Source of the DNA: Deinococcus murrayi DSM 11303
Lineage (GTDB): Bacteria > Deinococcota > Deinococci > Deinococcales > Deinococcaceae
Assembly: GCF_000482805.1 (NCBI RefSeq)
Contig: NZ_AXWT01000045.1
Span: 1-6,047 of the forward strand
Direction: 5' to 3'
DNA length: 6,047 bases
Under the pieces are notes generated by a model that did not search any database, was not told where the DNA came from, and saw only the letters and a list, made by a program, of their open reading frames with translations. This document shows, piece by piece, positions 1 to 6,047 of this stretch; within the stretch, counting starts at the first letter, position 1; each line of letters starts with the position of its first letter. The translations under genes were made by a program, and so were the position numbers.

Positions 1-324
1 AATCTTCGACGATACGCAGGGCGCTGGCAGGCAGAGAATCTGCACTCTGCCTTGAAAACCAGGGGCTTCAACCTGGAGGACACGGGCCTGACCCGCGCGG
101 AGCGGGTGTCCACCCTATTGACGGTGGTCAGCGTGGCGTTCATCTGGGCCTGCGTGACTGGGGAGCTGCTGGCAAACAAGAAGGACGTACAGATCAAGAA
201 ACACGGACACCGTGCGGTGTCCGTGTTCCGGCTTGGCCTCGACCATCTCCAAGACCTGCTGCTGCACCCATCCCCGTCGTCCTGGCGTACCCTGACGACT
301 CTCATGCCGCGTTTTGAAGGGTAG
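1..324 (+). CDS. IS4-family transposase, C-terminal part (5' end outside window)
   Basis: This is the end of a DDE transposase that cuts and joins the ends of its own insertion sequence. The reading frame is open from base 1 and stops with TAG at 322-324, giving 107 visible residues. The first residues contain the IS4-family signature Y-(2)-R-(3)-E-(6)-K exactly: YAGRWQAENLHSALK at 13-57. The Glu is the third catalytic acid of the DDE triad. The two Asp residues and the N-terminal DNA-binding region would lie upstream of the window. The rest (AFIWACVTGELL, then KKHGHRAVSVFRLGLDHL) is a typical basic and hydrophobic C-terminal tail. A TTG at 52 is an internal codon, not a start. G+C appears lower than in the genes to the right. 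The family call is firm; whether the element is intact upstream cannot be seen. Confidence 0.93.
   Translation, partial: NLRRYAGRWQAENLHSALKTRGFNLEDTGLTRAERVSTLLTVVSVAFIWACVTGELLANKKDVQIKKHGHRAVSVFRLGLDHLQDLLLHPSPSSWRTLTTLMPRFEG
200..227 (+). repeat. Perfect 13-bp inverted repeat inside transposase gene
   Basis: AACACGGACACCG (200-212) and CGGTGTCCGTGTT (215-227) are exact reverse complements separated by only TG. The repeat encodes the KHGHRAVSVF stretch of the transposase. As RNA it would form a very stable stem, although a 2-nt loop means the innermost pair must open. There is no T-run after it, so it is not a classical terminator. A role in damping transposase expression, or a cruciform, is possible but is inference only. 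Confidence 0.6.
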
Positions 325-328
325 TCAG

Positions 329-762
329 GCCACAAGGACAAGACGCTTATCGCTGCGCTGATGGGAACGGACGTCTTTATGATTCTGACGGGCCTGGTCG
401 CTGACCTCACGACTGGCCCCGCGCGGTTCGTGTACTACACAGTCAGCGTGGTGGCCTTTGGCGTGATTCAAGCGATGATTTGGGGACTCCTGAGGCGCAT
501 CGCTGACGCGCACGGGGCGGATCTTTCCCGCGTGTATGGCCGGGTGGCCGGGCTGATGACGGTGCTGTGGATTCTGTATCCGACGTTCTGGATGTTGGGA
601 CCGTCCGGCATCGGTGCCATCAGTCAGGCGGCCTCGACCATGGGGTTCATTTTCACGCCGATTGTCTCCAAGGTCGTCTGGAGCATCGTTGACCTGCACA
701 GTTTGCGGGCCTTGGGAGAACGCGAGCGCCGCTCTGAAGAGGCGGCCTGGCGGGGCGCTTGA
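329..762 (+). pseudogene. Anabaena sensory rhodopsin-like microbial rhodopsin, helices D-G only, cut by IS
   Basis: This is the C-terminal half of a seven-helix retinal protein. Similarity starts at about 331 (HKDKTLIAALMGTD, helix D) and runs to TGA at 760-762; the longest ATG-initiated piece is 361-762 (133 aa), against about 250-260 aa for a whole rhodopsin. Helix E begins ARFVYYTVSVVAF. Helix F holds LWILYPTFWMLGPSG, whose Trp (568-570), Tyr (577-579), Pro (580-582) and Trp (589-591) correspond to W182, Y185, P186 and W189 of bacteriorhodopsin. Helix G holds TPIVSKVVW with the retinal-binding Lys at 670-672. Four residues before that Lys is Pro (658-660), where proton pumps have Asp212; ASR has Pro there. 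The end, VDLHSLRAL, also resembles ASR (LDLHGLRNL, from memory). Helices A-C, including the counterion Asp and Arg, are missing here. The piece abuts the insertion sequence, so it is probably non-functional unless the element excises. No convincing ribosome binding site precedes 361. Confidence 0.92.
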
Positions 763-767
763 CCCCA

Positions 768-793
768 CTGCCGCCCAGCGGTCAGGGCGGTGG
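768..793 (+). terminator. Possible hairpin between convergent genes
   Basis: CTGCCGCCC (768-776) and GGGCGGTGG (785-793) can form a 9-bp RNA stem on the + strand, including two G-U pairs, around an 8-nt loop. It lies in the 49-bp gap between the rhodopsin remnant stop (762) and the mgtE stop (812), the expected place for a terminator. No T-run follows on either strand, and the stem is weaker when read as minus-strand RNA. This is only a candidate. Confidence 0.3.
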
Positions 794-811
794 CTGAGGA
801 AGGCCTACGCT

Positions 812-2164
812 CTAGCCCGCCAGGCGCCCCAGCAACCAGGTGGCGATCGTGAAGTACACCAGCACGCCGCTGATGTCCGCCAGGGAGGTCACGAGCGGAC
901 CGCTCGCGGTGGCGGGGTCGAGGCGCAGCCGAGCGAGCACGAAGGGCAGGCTCAGGCCAATCACGCTGCCGAGAATGACGACGGCCACCATCGTGAGGGC
1001 GACGATGAGGGCCACCTCGGTGCCGCCGCGCCACAGCCCCACCGCCGAAACCGCTGCCGCCATCGTGACGCCCAGCAGGGCCGAGACGCCGACCTCGCGC
1101 ACGAGCAGCCGCCCCCAGTCGCCCGCCCGAACGTCCCCGGTTGCCAGCGCGCGCACCATCAGGGTGGAGGCCTGCGACCCGGCGTTGCCGCTCGACCCAA
1201 TCAGGAGGGGCAGGAAAAAGACCAGGGCCACTACCTCTGCAATGACGTCCTCGTAGCGGGCGATGACGGCTCCCGACACGAGGTTGACAAAGACGAGCAC
1301 CACCAACCAACCGATGCGCCGCCGGTAGAGGCCCAGGGCCGAGCTGCCCCCCACCCCGCCGGGCAGCGGCGTCACGGCTCCGGCCAGCTGGAAGTCTTCG
1401 GTGGCCTCGGCCCGCGCCACCCCCAGCACGTCGTCCGCGGTGACTGCTCCGACGAGCACGCCCGCCGCGTCCACGACCGGCAGGGCGGTGAGCCGGGCGC
1501 GTTCCATCACCCGGACGGCGGTTTCGCGGTCGTCGTCTGCCCGCAGGGCGGTAAAGCGTCCGTCCATCAGGTCGGCGACCCGCGCTTCTGGCCGGGCGAG
1601 CACAAAACGGGCCAGGCTCAGGGCGTCGAGCAGCCGCCAGTCATCGTCCACGACGTACAGCTCGGCGAGACTCTCCTCTGCCGCCTGCCCGCCCCGCTCG
1701 CGGACGTGCGCCAGGGCCTGCGCGACTGTCCAGCGGGGGCGCACCGCCACGTATTCGGGCGTCATCAGGCGGCCCACGCTTTGGGGCGGGTAGCCCAGCA
1801 GCTGCTGCGCCTGGGTGAGGTCCTCCGGGCCGAGGAGGGTCAAAAGCCGCTGGGTCACCCGCCCCGGCAACTCCTCGAACAGGTGGGTGCGGTCGTCGGG
1901 GTCGAGGTCCGCGAGCAGCCGCTGCGTCTCGGCGGCGCTCAGGCTGTACACGAGGGCGTCACGCTCGTGGGAGGGCATCGCCGCAAAGGTGCGGGCGGCC
2001 AGCTCCGGCGGCAGCAGCCGAAACAGCACCGCCCGCTCGGTTGGAGGAACCCCGCGCAGCAAGTCCGCGAGGTCGGGGGCGGGATACGCCAGCAGCTCGG
2101 CCCGCACTGCCTCCGGCCCTTGCCCCCGCAGCGCCTCTTGCACAGAACCCCTGGGCATCGGCAT
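812..2164 (-). CDS. mgtE: MgtE magnesium transporter/channel
   Basis: Encodes a 450-residue inner-membrane Mg2+ channel whose cytosolic domains sense intracellular Mg2+ and gate the pore; the family works as a homodimer. Residues about 15-125 form the helical MgtE N domain, rich in LL and acidic turns. About 134-255 are two CBS domains (from LMTPEYVAV to ALPVVDAAGVLVGAVTADDV). About 256-283 are the connecting plug helix. Five membrane segments lie near 284-304, 306-325, 352-377, 383-409 and 425-447. The family motif GNAGSQ is at 326-331. The conserved acidic loop and last helix DPATASGPLVTSLAD is at 416-430; by distance from the C-terminus, Asp430 should match the pore Mg2+-binding Asp432 of Thermus MgtE. 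Length agrees with the family. The start ATG (2164) has no Shine-Dalgarno but has TAAGCT 7 nt upstream, suggesting a leaderless mRNA. A second in-frame ATG at 2158 is less likely. Only 40 nt separate it from the META gene upstream, too short for an M-box riboswitch. Confidence 0.96.
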   Translation of the reverse strand: MPMPRGSVQEALRGQGPEAVRAELLAYPAPDLADLLRGVPPTERAVLFRLLPPELAARTFAAMPSHERDALVYSLSAAETQRLLADLDPDDRTHLFEELPGRVTQRLLTLLGPEDLTQAQQLLGYPPQSVGRLMTPEYVAVRPRWTVAQALAHVRERGGQAAEESLAELYVVDDDWRLLDALSLARFVLARPEARVADLMDGRFTALRADDDRETAVRVMERARLTALPVVDAAGVLVGAVTADDVLGVARAEATEDFQLAGAVTPLPGGVGGSSALGLYRRRIGWLVVLVFVNLVSGAVIARYEDVIAEVVALVFFLPLLIGSSGNAGSQASTLMVRALATGDVRAGDWGRLLVREVGVSALLGVTMAAAVSAVGLWRGGTEVALIVALTMVAVVILGSVIGLSLPFVLARLRLDPATASGPLVTSLADISGVLVYFTIATWLLGRLAG

Positions 2165-2171
2165 GGGGCTG

Positions 2172-2177
2172 AGCTTA
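2172..2177 (-). promoter_or_regulatory. Candidate -10 box for a leaderless mgtE transcript
   Basis: On the minus strand TAAGCT (2177 down to 2172) is followed by exactly 7 nt (CAGCCCC) and then the mgtE ATG. This matches the TANNNT arrangement described for leaderless genes of Deinococcus. I see no clear -35 element at the usual distance. It would allow mgtE to be transcribed separately from the META gene. Confidence 0.45.
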
Positions 2178-2185
2178 GCGCCTCG

Positions 2186-2204
2186 CGGCAGTTCGGTGCT
2201 GCCG
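2186..2204 (-). other. Small hairpin in the META-mgtE gap
   Basis: CGGCAG (2186-2191) and CTGCCG (2199-2204) are perfect reverse complements around a 7-nt loop, placed immediately after the META gene stop. There is no T-run, so it is a weak terminator at best. It could stabilise the upstream mRNA 3' end or partly attenuate readthrough into mgtE. Confidence 0.3.
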
Positions 2205-3344
2205 TCAGAGGCGGGTAAAGCTCAGGACTGTGCCGTCCTCTGCGCGCAGGGTCAGGCCCGCCGCCGTGACCGTCACGCTGGGGCGAGACGCCAGGAACGC
2301 GGGGAGCTGGACGGGCACGGCGGGCGCGTCCGGGCAGGCCCGCAGGGTCGTGACGGGCGAGGCGGTGAGGACGAGCACCGCTCCCTCCAGGCGGTAGGGG
2401 GCCGCGAACTGGTTGCAGCCGTCACTCCCGCTGAGGCGCTCTGCCTCAACGTTCAGCGTGAGGGCGCGGGAGACGGCAGCGGACACGGGGCGGCCCGCAA
2501 CCGCCGTCAGCACGTAGCGTCCCCCAGCCAAGGAGGGCACCGTGCCCGCCGCACCCCCGCTGCGGCGGAAGACCAGCGTCTGCCCGCTCGCCGCCCGGAG
2601 GGTGAGGGTCTGACCCTGGAGGGATGCGGCCAAGGCGGGCTGGGCGAGGAAGCGCAAGAAGGCCGTCTCCTGGGCGCTTACCGCTGGGGGGCAAGCCATC
2701 CGCGTGGTCGCCAGCGGCCCGAAGGTGACCTGGCCCCCCGCTCCTCCCTCCACGCTGCCGCCGAGGCGGTTGCAGCCCGTGCTGCCGCTCACCCGGCCCC
2801 CGGCGAAGCTCAGGGTGGGGAGGGTGGCGGGCACCGGGCGCAGGGCGGTGCCGCCGGAGAGCTGCCAGGTGCCCTCTAGCGCCTGGAGGGTGATGGGGGC
2901 GTTCCCCGACGTCTGCGGGACCGCGCCAGCACCGCTTGCCCGGAACACCAGGCGGCTGCGGGCACCCGCCCACAGGGTCAGGGTCTGGCCCTCTTGCTGA
3001 AAGCCGGTGACCTGCCGCAACAGGTTGAGAAAGCGGGTTTCCTGCTCGGCCACGGCCCCCGTGCACCCCCGGCGGGTGGTGGCGAGCGGCCCGAAGCGCA
3101 GCACGGCTTCCCGGCTGGCGTAGGTGGCCCGGTAAGTGTTGCAGCCCGCCGTGCCGAACGCCGCCCGCTCGTCAAACCGCAGGGTGGGTGCCGGGGCACC
3201 CGCGAGGGGCGAGGCGCTCTGCCCATCCTCCTGGACGCTGCTCAGGGTCCAGGTCACGCCGAGCAGGGAGCTGGAGGCTTGGGCCGGGGCCACCGCGCCC
3301 GCGAGGATGAGGGGGGTCAGGACGAGCCGGGAGAGGGGACGCAT
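2205..3344 (-). CDS. Secreted protein with three tandem META (HslJ-like) domains
   Basis: Encodes 379 residues with an N-terminal signal peptide: basic MRPLSR, a hydrophobic core [13 protein letters not shown], and a likely signal peptidase I site after PAQA (about residue 23). The mature protein is three META repeats at about 27-135, 153-261 and 271-378. Each has a G-[CN] core motif ([26 protein letters not shown]) followed 26-27 residues later by a second Cys: C68/C94, C191/C218 and C310/C337. Repeats 1 and 2 share FGPLATTR before that Cys; repeat 3 has the diverged [10 protein letters not shown]. The regular pairs suggest one disulfide per domain outside the cytoplasm, which is inference. 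META domains occur in HslJ, linked to novobiocin resistance, and in many envelope proteins; no enzymatic activity is known for them. The gene runs in the same direction as mgtE, 40 nt upstream of it, and diverges from the kinase gene. The ATG at 3344 gives a complete signal peptide; GGGG just before it is too close to be a normal Shine-Dalgarno. Confidence 0.92.
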   Translation of the reverse strand: MRPLSRLVLTPLILAGAVAPAQASSSLLGVTWTLSSVQEDGQSASPLAGAPAPTLRFDERAAFGTAGCNTYRATYASREAVLRFGPLATTRRGCTGAVAEQETRFLNLLRQVTGFQQEGQTLTLWAGARSRLVFRASGAGAVPQTSGNAPITLQALEGTWQLSGGTALRPVPATLPTLSFAGGRVSGSTGCNRLGGSVEGGAGGQVTFGPLATTRMACPPAVSAQETAFLRFLAQPALAASLQGQTLTLRAASGQTLVFRRSGGAAGTVPSLAGGRYVLTAVAGRPVSAAVSRALTLNVEAERLSGSDGCNQFAAPYRLEGAVLVLTASPVTTLRACPDAPAVPVQLPAFLASRPSVTVTAAGLTLRAEDGTVLSFTRL

Positions 3345-3404
3345 ACCCCATGGTCAGCTGGAGCGATGACAGGCGGCTGAGGGGAGGCCTGGGCAGGGGT
3401 ATGC
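3341..3404. repeat. 9-bp inverted repeat GCATACCCC/GGGGTATGC spanning divergent gene starts
   Basis: GCATACCCC (3341-3349) and GGGGTATGC (3396-3404) are exact reverse complements 46 bp apart. Read outward, each half gives GGGGTATGC. The left half contains the META gene ATG. The right half contains an in-frame ATG (3401) for the kinase and the TATGCT box. Symmetric half-sites around a divergent promoter region may mark a shared operator or matching translation starts; which one is not decided by the sequence. Confidence 0.5.
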
Positions 3405-3405
3405 T
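3400..3405 (+). promoter_or_regulatory. Candidate -10 box for a leaderless kinase transcript
   Basis: TATGCT at 3400-3405 fits TANNNT and is followed by 7 nt (GCGGAAC) and ATG at 3413, the same spacing as in front of mgtE. This favours 3413 as the translation start. The alternative is that the ATG inside the box (3401, in frame) is the start, served by GGGGAGG at 3381-3387, which is 13 nt away and rather far. No convincing -35 is visible. Confidence 0.42.
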
Positions 3406-3412
3406 GCGGAAC

Positions 3413-6047
3413 ATGGTTGGCCCGGCTCCCTCTCCCCTGCCCTCCCTGGCAGAGCAGCTCCAAGACGTGACCGAAGCCCTGGCTGCCGCTCGGACCGCTC
3501 AGGAGGTCTACCAGGTGGTGCTCTCGCCCGCGCTGACGGCGCTGGGGGCGATTGCGGGCGCGGTGCTGCTGCTGAGTGCGTCGGGCGAACGGCTGGAGCT
3601 GGCGGCCCTGCACGGCCATGAGGCTGGAGCGCAGACGGTCTGGCAAGACGGCCCGCTGGAGCCGGACCTGCCCGCTGGCGACGCGCTGCGGCGGCGCGAA
3701 GCGCTGTATTTCGAGCACGAGGGCGACCTGCTGCGGGCTTATCCGGACTTAGAGACCCGCACGGGTGGAGTGGCGGCGGTGGCGACCGCTGTCTTGCCCA
3801 TGGTCCTGGAAGAGCGTCCCCTGGGGGTCATCGTCCTCGATTTTCGGGAGCCGCATCACTTCACGCCGGCAGAGCAGCGTTTCTTGCGCACGCTCGCCTC
3901 GCAGTGCGCCCTGGCGCTGGGACGGGTGCGCTTGCTCGCTGGGCTGCAAGAGGAGGTGCGCCGCCGCACCCACGCCCTGGAGTCGGCCCGCGCGACGGCG
4001 GAGGCGCTGGCCCGCTTGGGCGACGCCCTGCAAGCCGCCGCCTCACCCGATGAGGTCGCCCGGCTCGCGCTGGAGCGGCTTGCGGGGGCGTTGGAGGCCC
4101 GTGGCATGACGGTGGTGCGGCTCTCCGGCGACCGGGTGGAAGGCGCGACCTTTTGGGGCGAGGTGCCCCCAGGGCTGCGCGGGGCCTTGGCCCACCCAGA
4201 GCGGCGGCTGGGGAGCGCCGCCGCGTTTCAGCACCTCGCCCGAACCCTGACCCCGTCGGAAGAGGGCTGGCGGCCCGGCAGCACCGAATCGCTTCGGACG
4301 CCGGGAGGCCAACTGGCTGGAATCCTGCACAGCTGGCCGCAAACGGGGGCGGCCCCCTGGACCCCAGAGCAGCGCGACCTACACCGCCGGGCCGCCGCGA
4401 CCCTGGGCCTCGCGCTGGAGCGGGCTGCGGGCGAGCGCGAGCGCGAGGAGCAGCGGTCGGCCCTCGACGCTTTTGTGGCCTACCAGGAAGCGGTGGGCAG
4501 CGAAAGCGACGTGCGGGCGCTCGCGCGGCAGGCCATGCGGGTTGTGCAAGCGCACCTCGCGCACGTCAGCGCCGCTTACTACGAACGGGAGGGCGAGCGC
4601 TGGTATGGCCGGGCCTGGACCGACGACGTGGATGCCGAGGTGGTCGCGCAGATGAAAGCGGGCCTCCCCGCCGATGCCCCCAACCTCGCGCAGGCGGCCC
4701 GCACGGGCACGGCAGTGTTTGTCGACAGCTGGAGCGCGAGCGGCGAGGGCCTCCCCAGCGCCGGGATGTACGGGGCCGCCGCCTTCGTGCCGCTGGTGAT
4801 TGGCGGGGAAGTTCGCAGCCTTTTTGCGGTGGGCACCCGCGAGAGCCGCGCCTGGACCGACCGCGAACGGGCGCTCGTGCGGGCGGTAGCTCGCGGGCTG
4901 ACCCTGACCCTGGAACGCGCCGCCCACATCCGGCAACTCGAAGAGCAGAATGCCGCCCTCGACGCCCGGACGCGGGCCTTGCAGGGGTTTGCGGACCTCA
5001 GCCGCGACCTCGCCGAGCACCGCGACCCGCAGACTCTGACCCGGCGAGCGCTGGAGATGGTGCTGTCGCTGCTGCCGCCGGGAGCAGGCCTCTTTTACCA
5101 GCGGCGGGGGGAACGCTGGCACGCCACCGCGCAGGTTGGGGAGCTGGGCCACCCCGACCTGCAGGCGGTGGTAGAAGCGGGCCTCCCGGTTGGTGAGACC
5201 CCCACCCTCGACCTGCCCGCCCAAACCCGCGAGGCCCTCTTTCAGGACCGCTACGACCCGGCGCGGGACATCGACCCAGCGCTCGCCGCGCACTTGCAAA
5301 CGGTCGCCACCCTGCCTGTTCTCGTCGAGGGCGAGGTGGTGGGCATCTTCAATGTAGCCCTCTTTGAGTCTCGGCCCTGGGCGGCGGCGGACCGGGCGGT
5401 GCTGGAGACGACCGCCCGCAGCCTGGGCCTCGCGCTAGAGGGGGCGCGGGGGGTCGCGCAGCTCGCTGAGCGCACCCGCGAGCTGGAGCGCAGCAACGCG
5501 GAGCTGGAGCAGTTTGCGTATGTGGCGTCGCACGACCTGCAAGCGCCGATACGGGCGATGACCAGCTTTGCCGAGCTGATTGGGCGGCGCTACGGCGAGC
5601 AGCTGGACGAACGGGGCCGGATGTACCTCGGCCAAATCATCACCAGCGGCGAGCACATGAAGCGCCTCGTCGACGACCTGCTCGCCTTTTCACGGGTGCA
5701 CACTGCGCAGCGCGAGCCAGAAGTGGTGGACGCGAGCGAGGTCTTTGACACGGTGCGCCGCCGCCTCCAGGCGGCGCAAGGGGCGGGGGCGCAGGTCACC
5801 CGCGGGGCGTTGCCCCGCGTGCTGGCCGACCCGTATCAGCTCGACCAGTTGTTCCAGAACCTGCTGACGAACGGCCTGAAGTACCGCCGGGAAGGGGTAG
5901 AGCCGTCGGTGCACGTGTGGGCACAGCGGGAGGGGGGGATGTGGCGCTTTGCGGTGCGGGACAACGGCATTGGGATAGAGCGGCAGTACTGGGAGCGGAT
6001 TTTTGTGATTTTCCAGCGGCTGCACGGTCGGGAGGCGTACGAGGGGA
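3413..6047 (+). CDS. Multi-GAF sensor histidine kinase (3' end outside window)
   Basis: A soluble sensor kinase of at least 878 residues that should autophosphorylate on His and pass the phosphate to a response regulator not seen here. Numbering is from ATG 3413; ATG 3401 would add four residues. Four GAF-like modules lie at about 31-171, 198-342, 354-505 and 523-680. Each ends in a similar helix ([31 protein letters not shown]) leading into a charged signalling helix such as [16 protein letters not shown]. HisKA follows with [14 protein letters not shown] and the phospho-acceptor His707. The ATPase domain starts near 800, with N-box [13 protein letters not shown] (Asn820), DNGIGI (Asp850) and an F-box-like [16 protein letters not shown]; the glycine-rich G2 box is past the window end. 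The H-box and F-box resemble phytochrome-type kinases. However, I see no PHY domain, and the only Cys I find (SQCALALG, end of GAF1) is not placed to bind a bilin, so light sensing is not supported. There are no membrane helices. It diverges from the META gene. Confidence 0.94.
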   Translation, partial: MVGPAPSPLPSLAEQLQDVTEALAAARTAQEVYQVVLSPALTALGAIAGAVLLLSASGERLELAALHGHEAGAQTVWQDGPLEPDLPAGDALRRREALYFEHEGDLLRAYPDLETRTGGVAAVATAVLPMVLEERPLGVIVLDFREPHHFTPAEQRFLRTLASQCALALGRVRLLAGLQEEVRRRTHALESARATAEALARLGDALQAAASPDEVARLALERLAGALEARGMTVVRLSGDRVEGATFWGEVPPGLRGALAHPERRLGSAAAFQHLARTLTPSEEGWRPGSTESLRTPGGQLAGILHSWPQTGAAPWTPEQRDLHRRAAATLGLALERAAGEREREEQRSALDAFVAYQEAVGSESDVRALARQAMRVVQAHLAHVSAAYYEREGERWYGRAWTDDVDAEVVAQMKAGLPADAPNLAQAARTGTAVFVDSWSASGEGLPSAGMYGAAAFVPLVIGGEVRSLFAVGTRESRAWTDRERALVRAVARGLTLTLERAAHIRQLEEQNAALDARTRALQGFADLSRDLAEHRDPQTLTRRALEMVLSLLPPGAGLFYQRRGERWHATAQVGELGHPDLQAVVEAGLPVGETPTLDLPAQTREALFQDRYDPARDIDPALAAHLQTVATLPVLVEGEVVGIFNVALFESRPWAAADRAVLETTARSLGLALEGARGVAQLAERTRELERSNAELEQFAYVASHDLQAPIRAMTSFAELIGRRYGEQLDERGRMYLGQIITSGEHMKRLVDDLLAFSRVHTAQREPEVVDASEVFDTVRRRLQAAQGAGAQVTRGALPRVLADPYQLDQLFQNLLTNGLKYRREGVEPSVHVWAQREGGMWRFAVRDNGIGIERQYWERIFVIFQRLHGREAYEG

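Larger units (their letters stand above)
1..328 (+). mobile_element. Right (3') end of an IS4-family insertion sequence
   Basis: The transposase stop (322-324) is followed by TCAG, and rhodopsin coding similarity begins a few bases later. Read inward from 328 on the opposite strand, the end is CTGACTACCCTTCAAAACG. IS4-family elements such as IS10 and IS50 also begin with CTGA/CTGACT, so I place the boundary at 328. The terminal repeat would then overlap the last transposase codons. The matching left end is outside the window, so the inverted repeat is not verified. If this family's usual 9-bp target duplication applies, the copy here would be 329-337, GCCACAAGG. Confidence 0.72.

Noticed and set aside
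52..324. A separate 90-residue gene starting at TTG 52
   Set aside because: The same frame continues upstream to base 1 and the IS4 signature Y-R-E-K spans the TTG, so it is the interior of a longer transposase.
614..2218. Long + strand open frame of 534 codons across the mgtE region
   Set aside because: It is antisense to mgtE, overlaps the rhodopsin remnant, has low-complexity H/Q/R/G-rich composition and no recognisable domain. It is a high-GC shadow of a clearly real gene.
3350..3412. Kinase start at the in-frame ATG 3350
   Set aside because: It would overlap the META gene's 5' region closely, add a Gly/Arg-rich unmatched leader, and lacks a good ribosome binding site; 3413 or 3401 fits better.
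4153..5196. + strand open frame of 347 codons within the kinase
   Set aside because: It is out of frame with the continuous kinase frame that carries GAF and HisKA motifs, and its product is Arg/Gly/Pro-rich without domain features.
4379..5299. Minus-strand open frame of 306 codons opposite the kinase
   Set aside because: It is an antisense shadow with no motif, no start context and no independent promoter signal.
3413..6047. Bacteriophytochrome identity for the kinase
   Set aside because: The H-box and F-box look phytochrome-like, but there is no PAS-GAF-PHY order and no bilin-attachment Cys, so photoreceptor function is not supported.
1..6047. tRNA, rRNA, CRISPR array or phage-defence system
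   Set aside because: I saw no cloverleaf, no regularly spaced direct repeats and no defence-type protein domains in the window.

Overview
The window looks like a chromosomal or megaplasmid segment of a Deinococcus-type bacterium. This is an inference from several signs. The coding DNA is GC-rich (for example 44 G/C in 2221-2280). The magnesium transporter has 450 residues, the length I recall for the Thermus protein. A secreted protein carries three META domains. A multi-GAF kinase has a phytochrome-kinase-like H-box. Two genes carry TANNNT boxes 7 nt before the start codon, the leaderless promoter layout described for Deinococcus. The species cannot be named from the sequence alone.

Layout: (1) 1-328, + strand: the 3' end of an IS4-family insertion sequence, with the transposase C-terminus and a likely terminal inverted repeat beginning CTGACT when read inward. 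(2) About 329-762, + strand: the C-terminal half (helices D-G) of a microbial rhodopsin of the Anabaena sensory rhodopsin (ASR) type. It starts directly at the IS end, so the gene appears to have been cut between helices C and D. (3) 812-2164, - strand: mgtE, a complete Mg2+ transporter/channel, convergent with the rhodopsin remnant. (4) 2205-3344, - strand: a secreted protein of three tandem META (HslJ-like) domains, 40 nt upstream of mgtE and in the same direction. (5) 3413 to the window end, + strand: a large soluble sensor histidine kinase with four predicted GAF domains followed by HisKA and the start of the ATPase domain. Its last part lies beyond the window.

How they work together: the META gene and mgtE may be co-transcribed, although mgtE also has a candidate promoter of its own. 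The META gene and the kinase diverge from a 68-bp spacer containing a perfect 9-bp inverted repeat, GCATACCCC/GGGGTATGC, that includes an ATG on each side. The META-mgtE pair suggests an envelope or ion-homeostasis setting, but no functional link to the kinase is shown. The most notable item is the rhodopsin remnant. It keeps the Schiff-base lysine and most of the retinal pocket, and it has the proline that distinguishes ASR from proton pumps. The counterion helix C is absent from this window and presumably lies on the far side of the insertion sequence.
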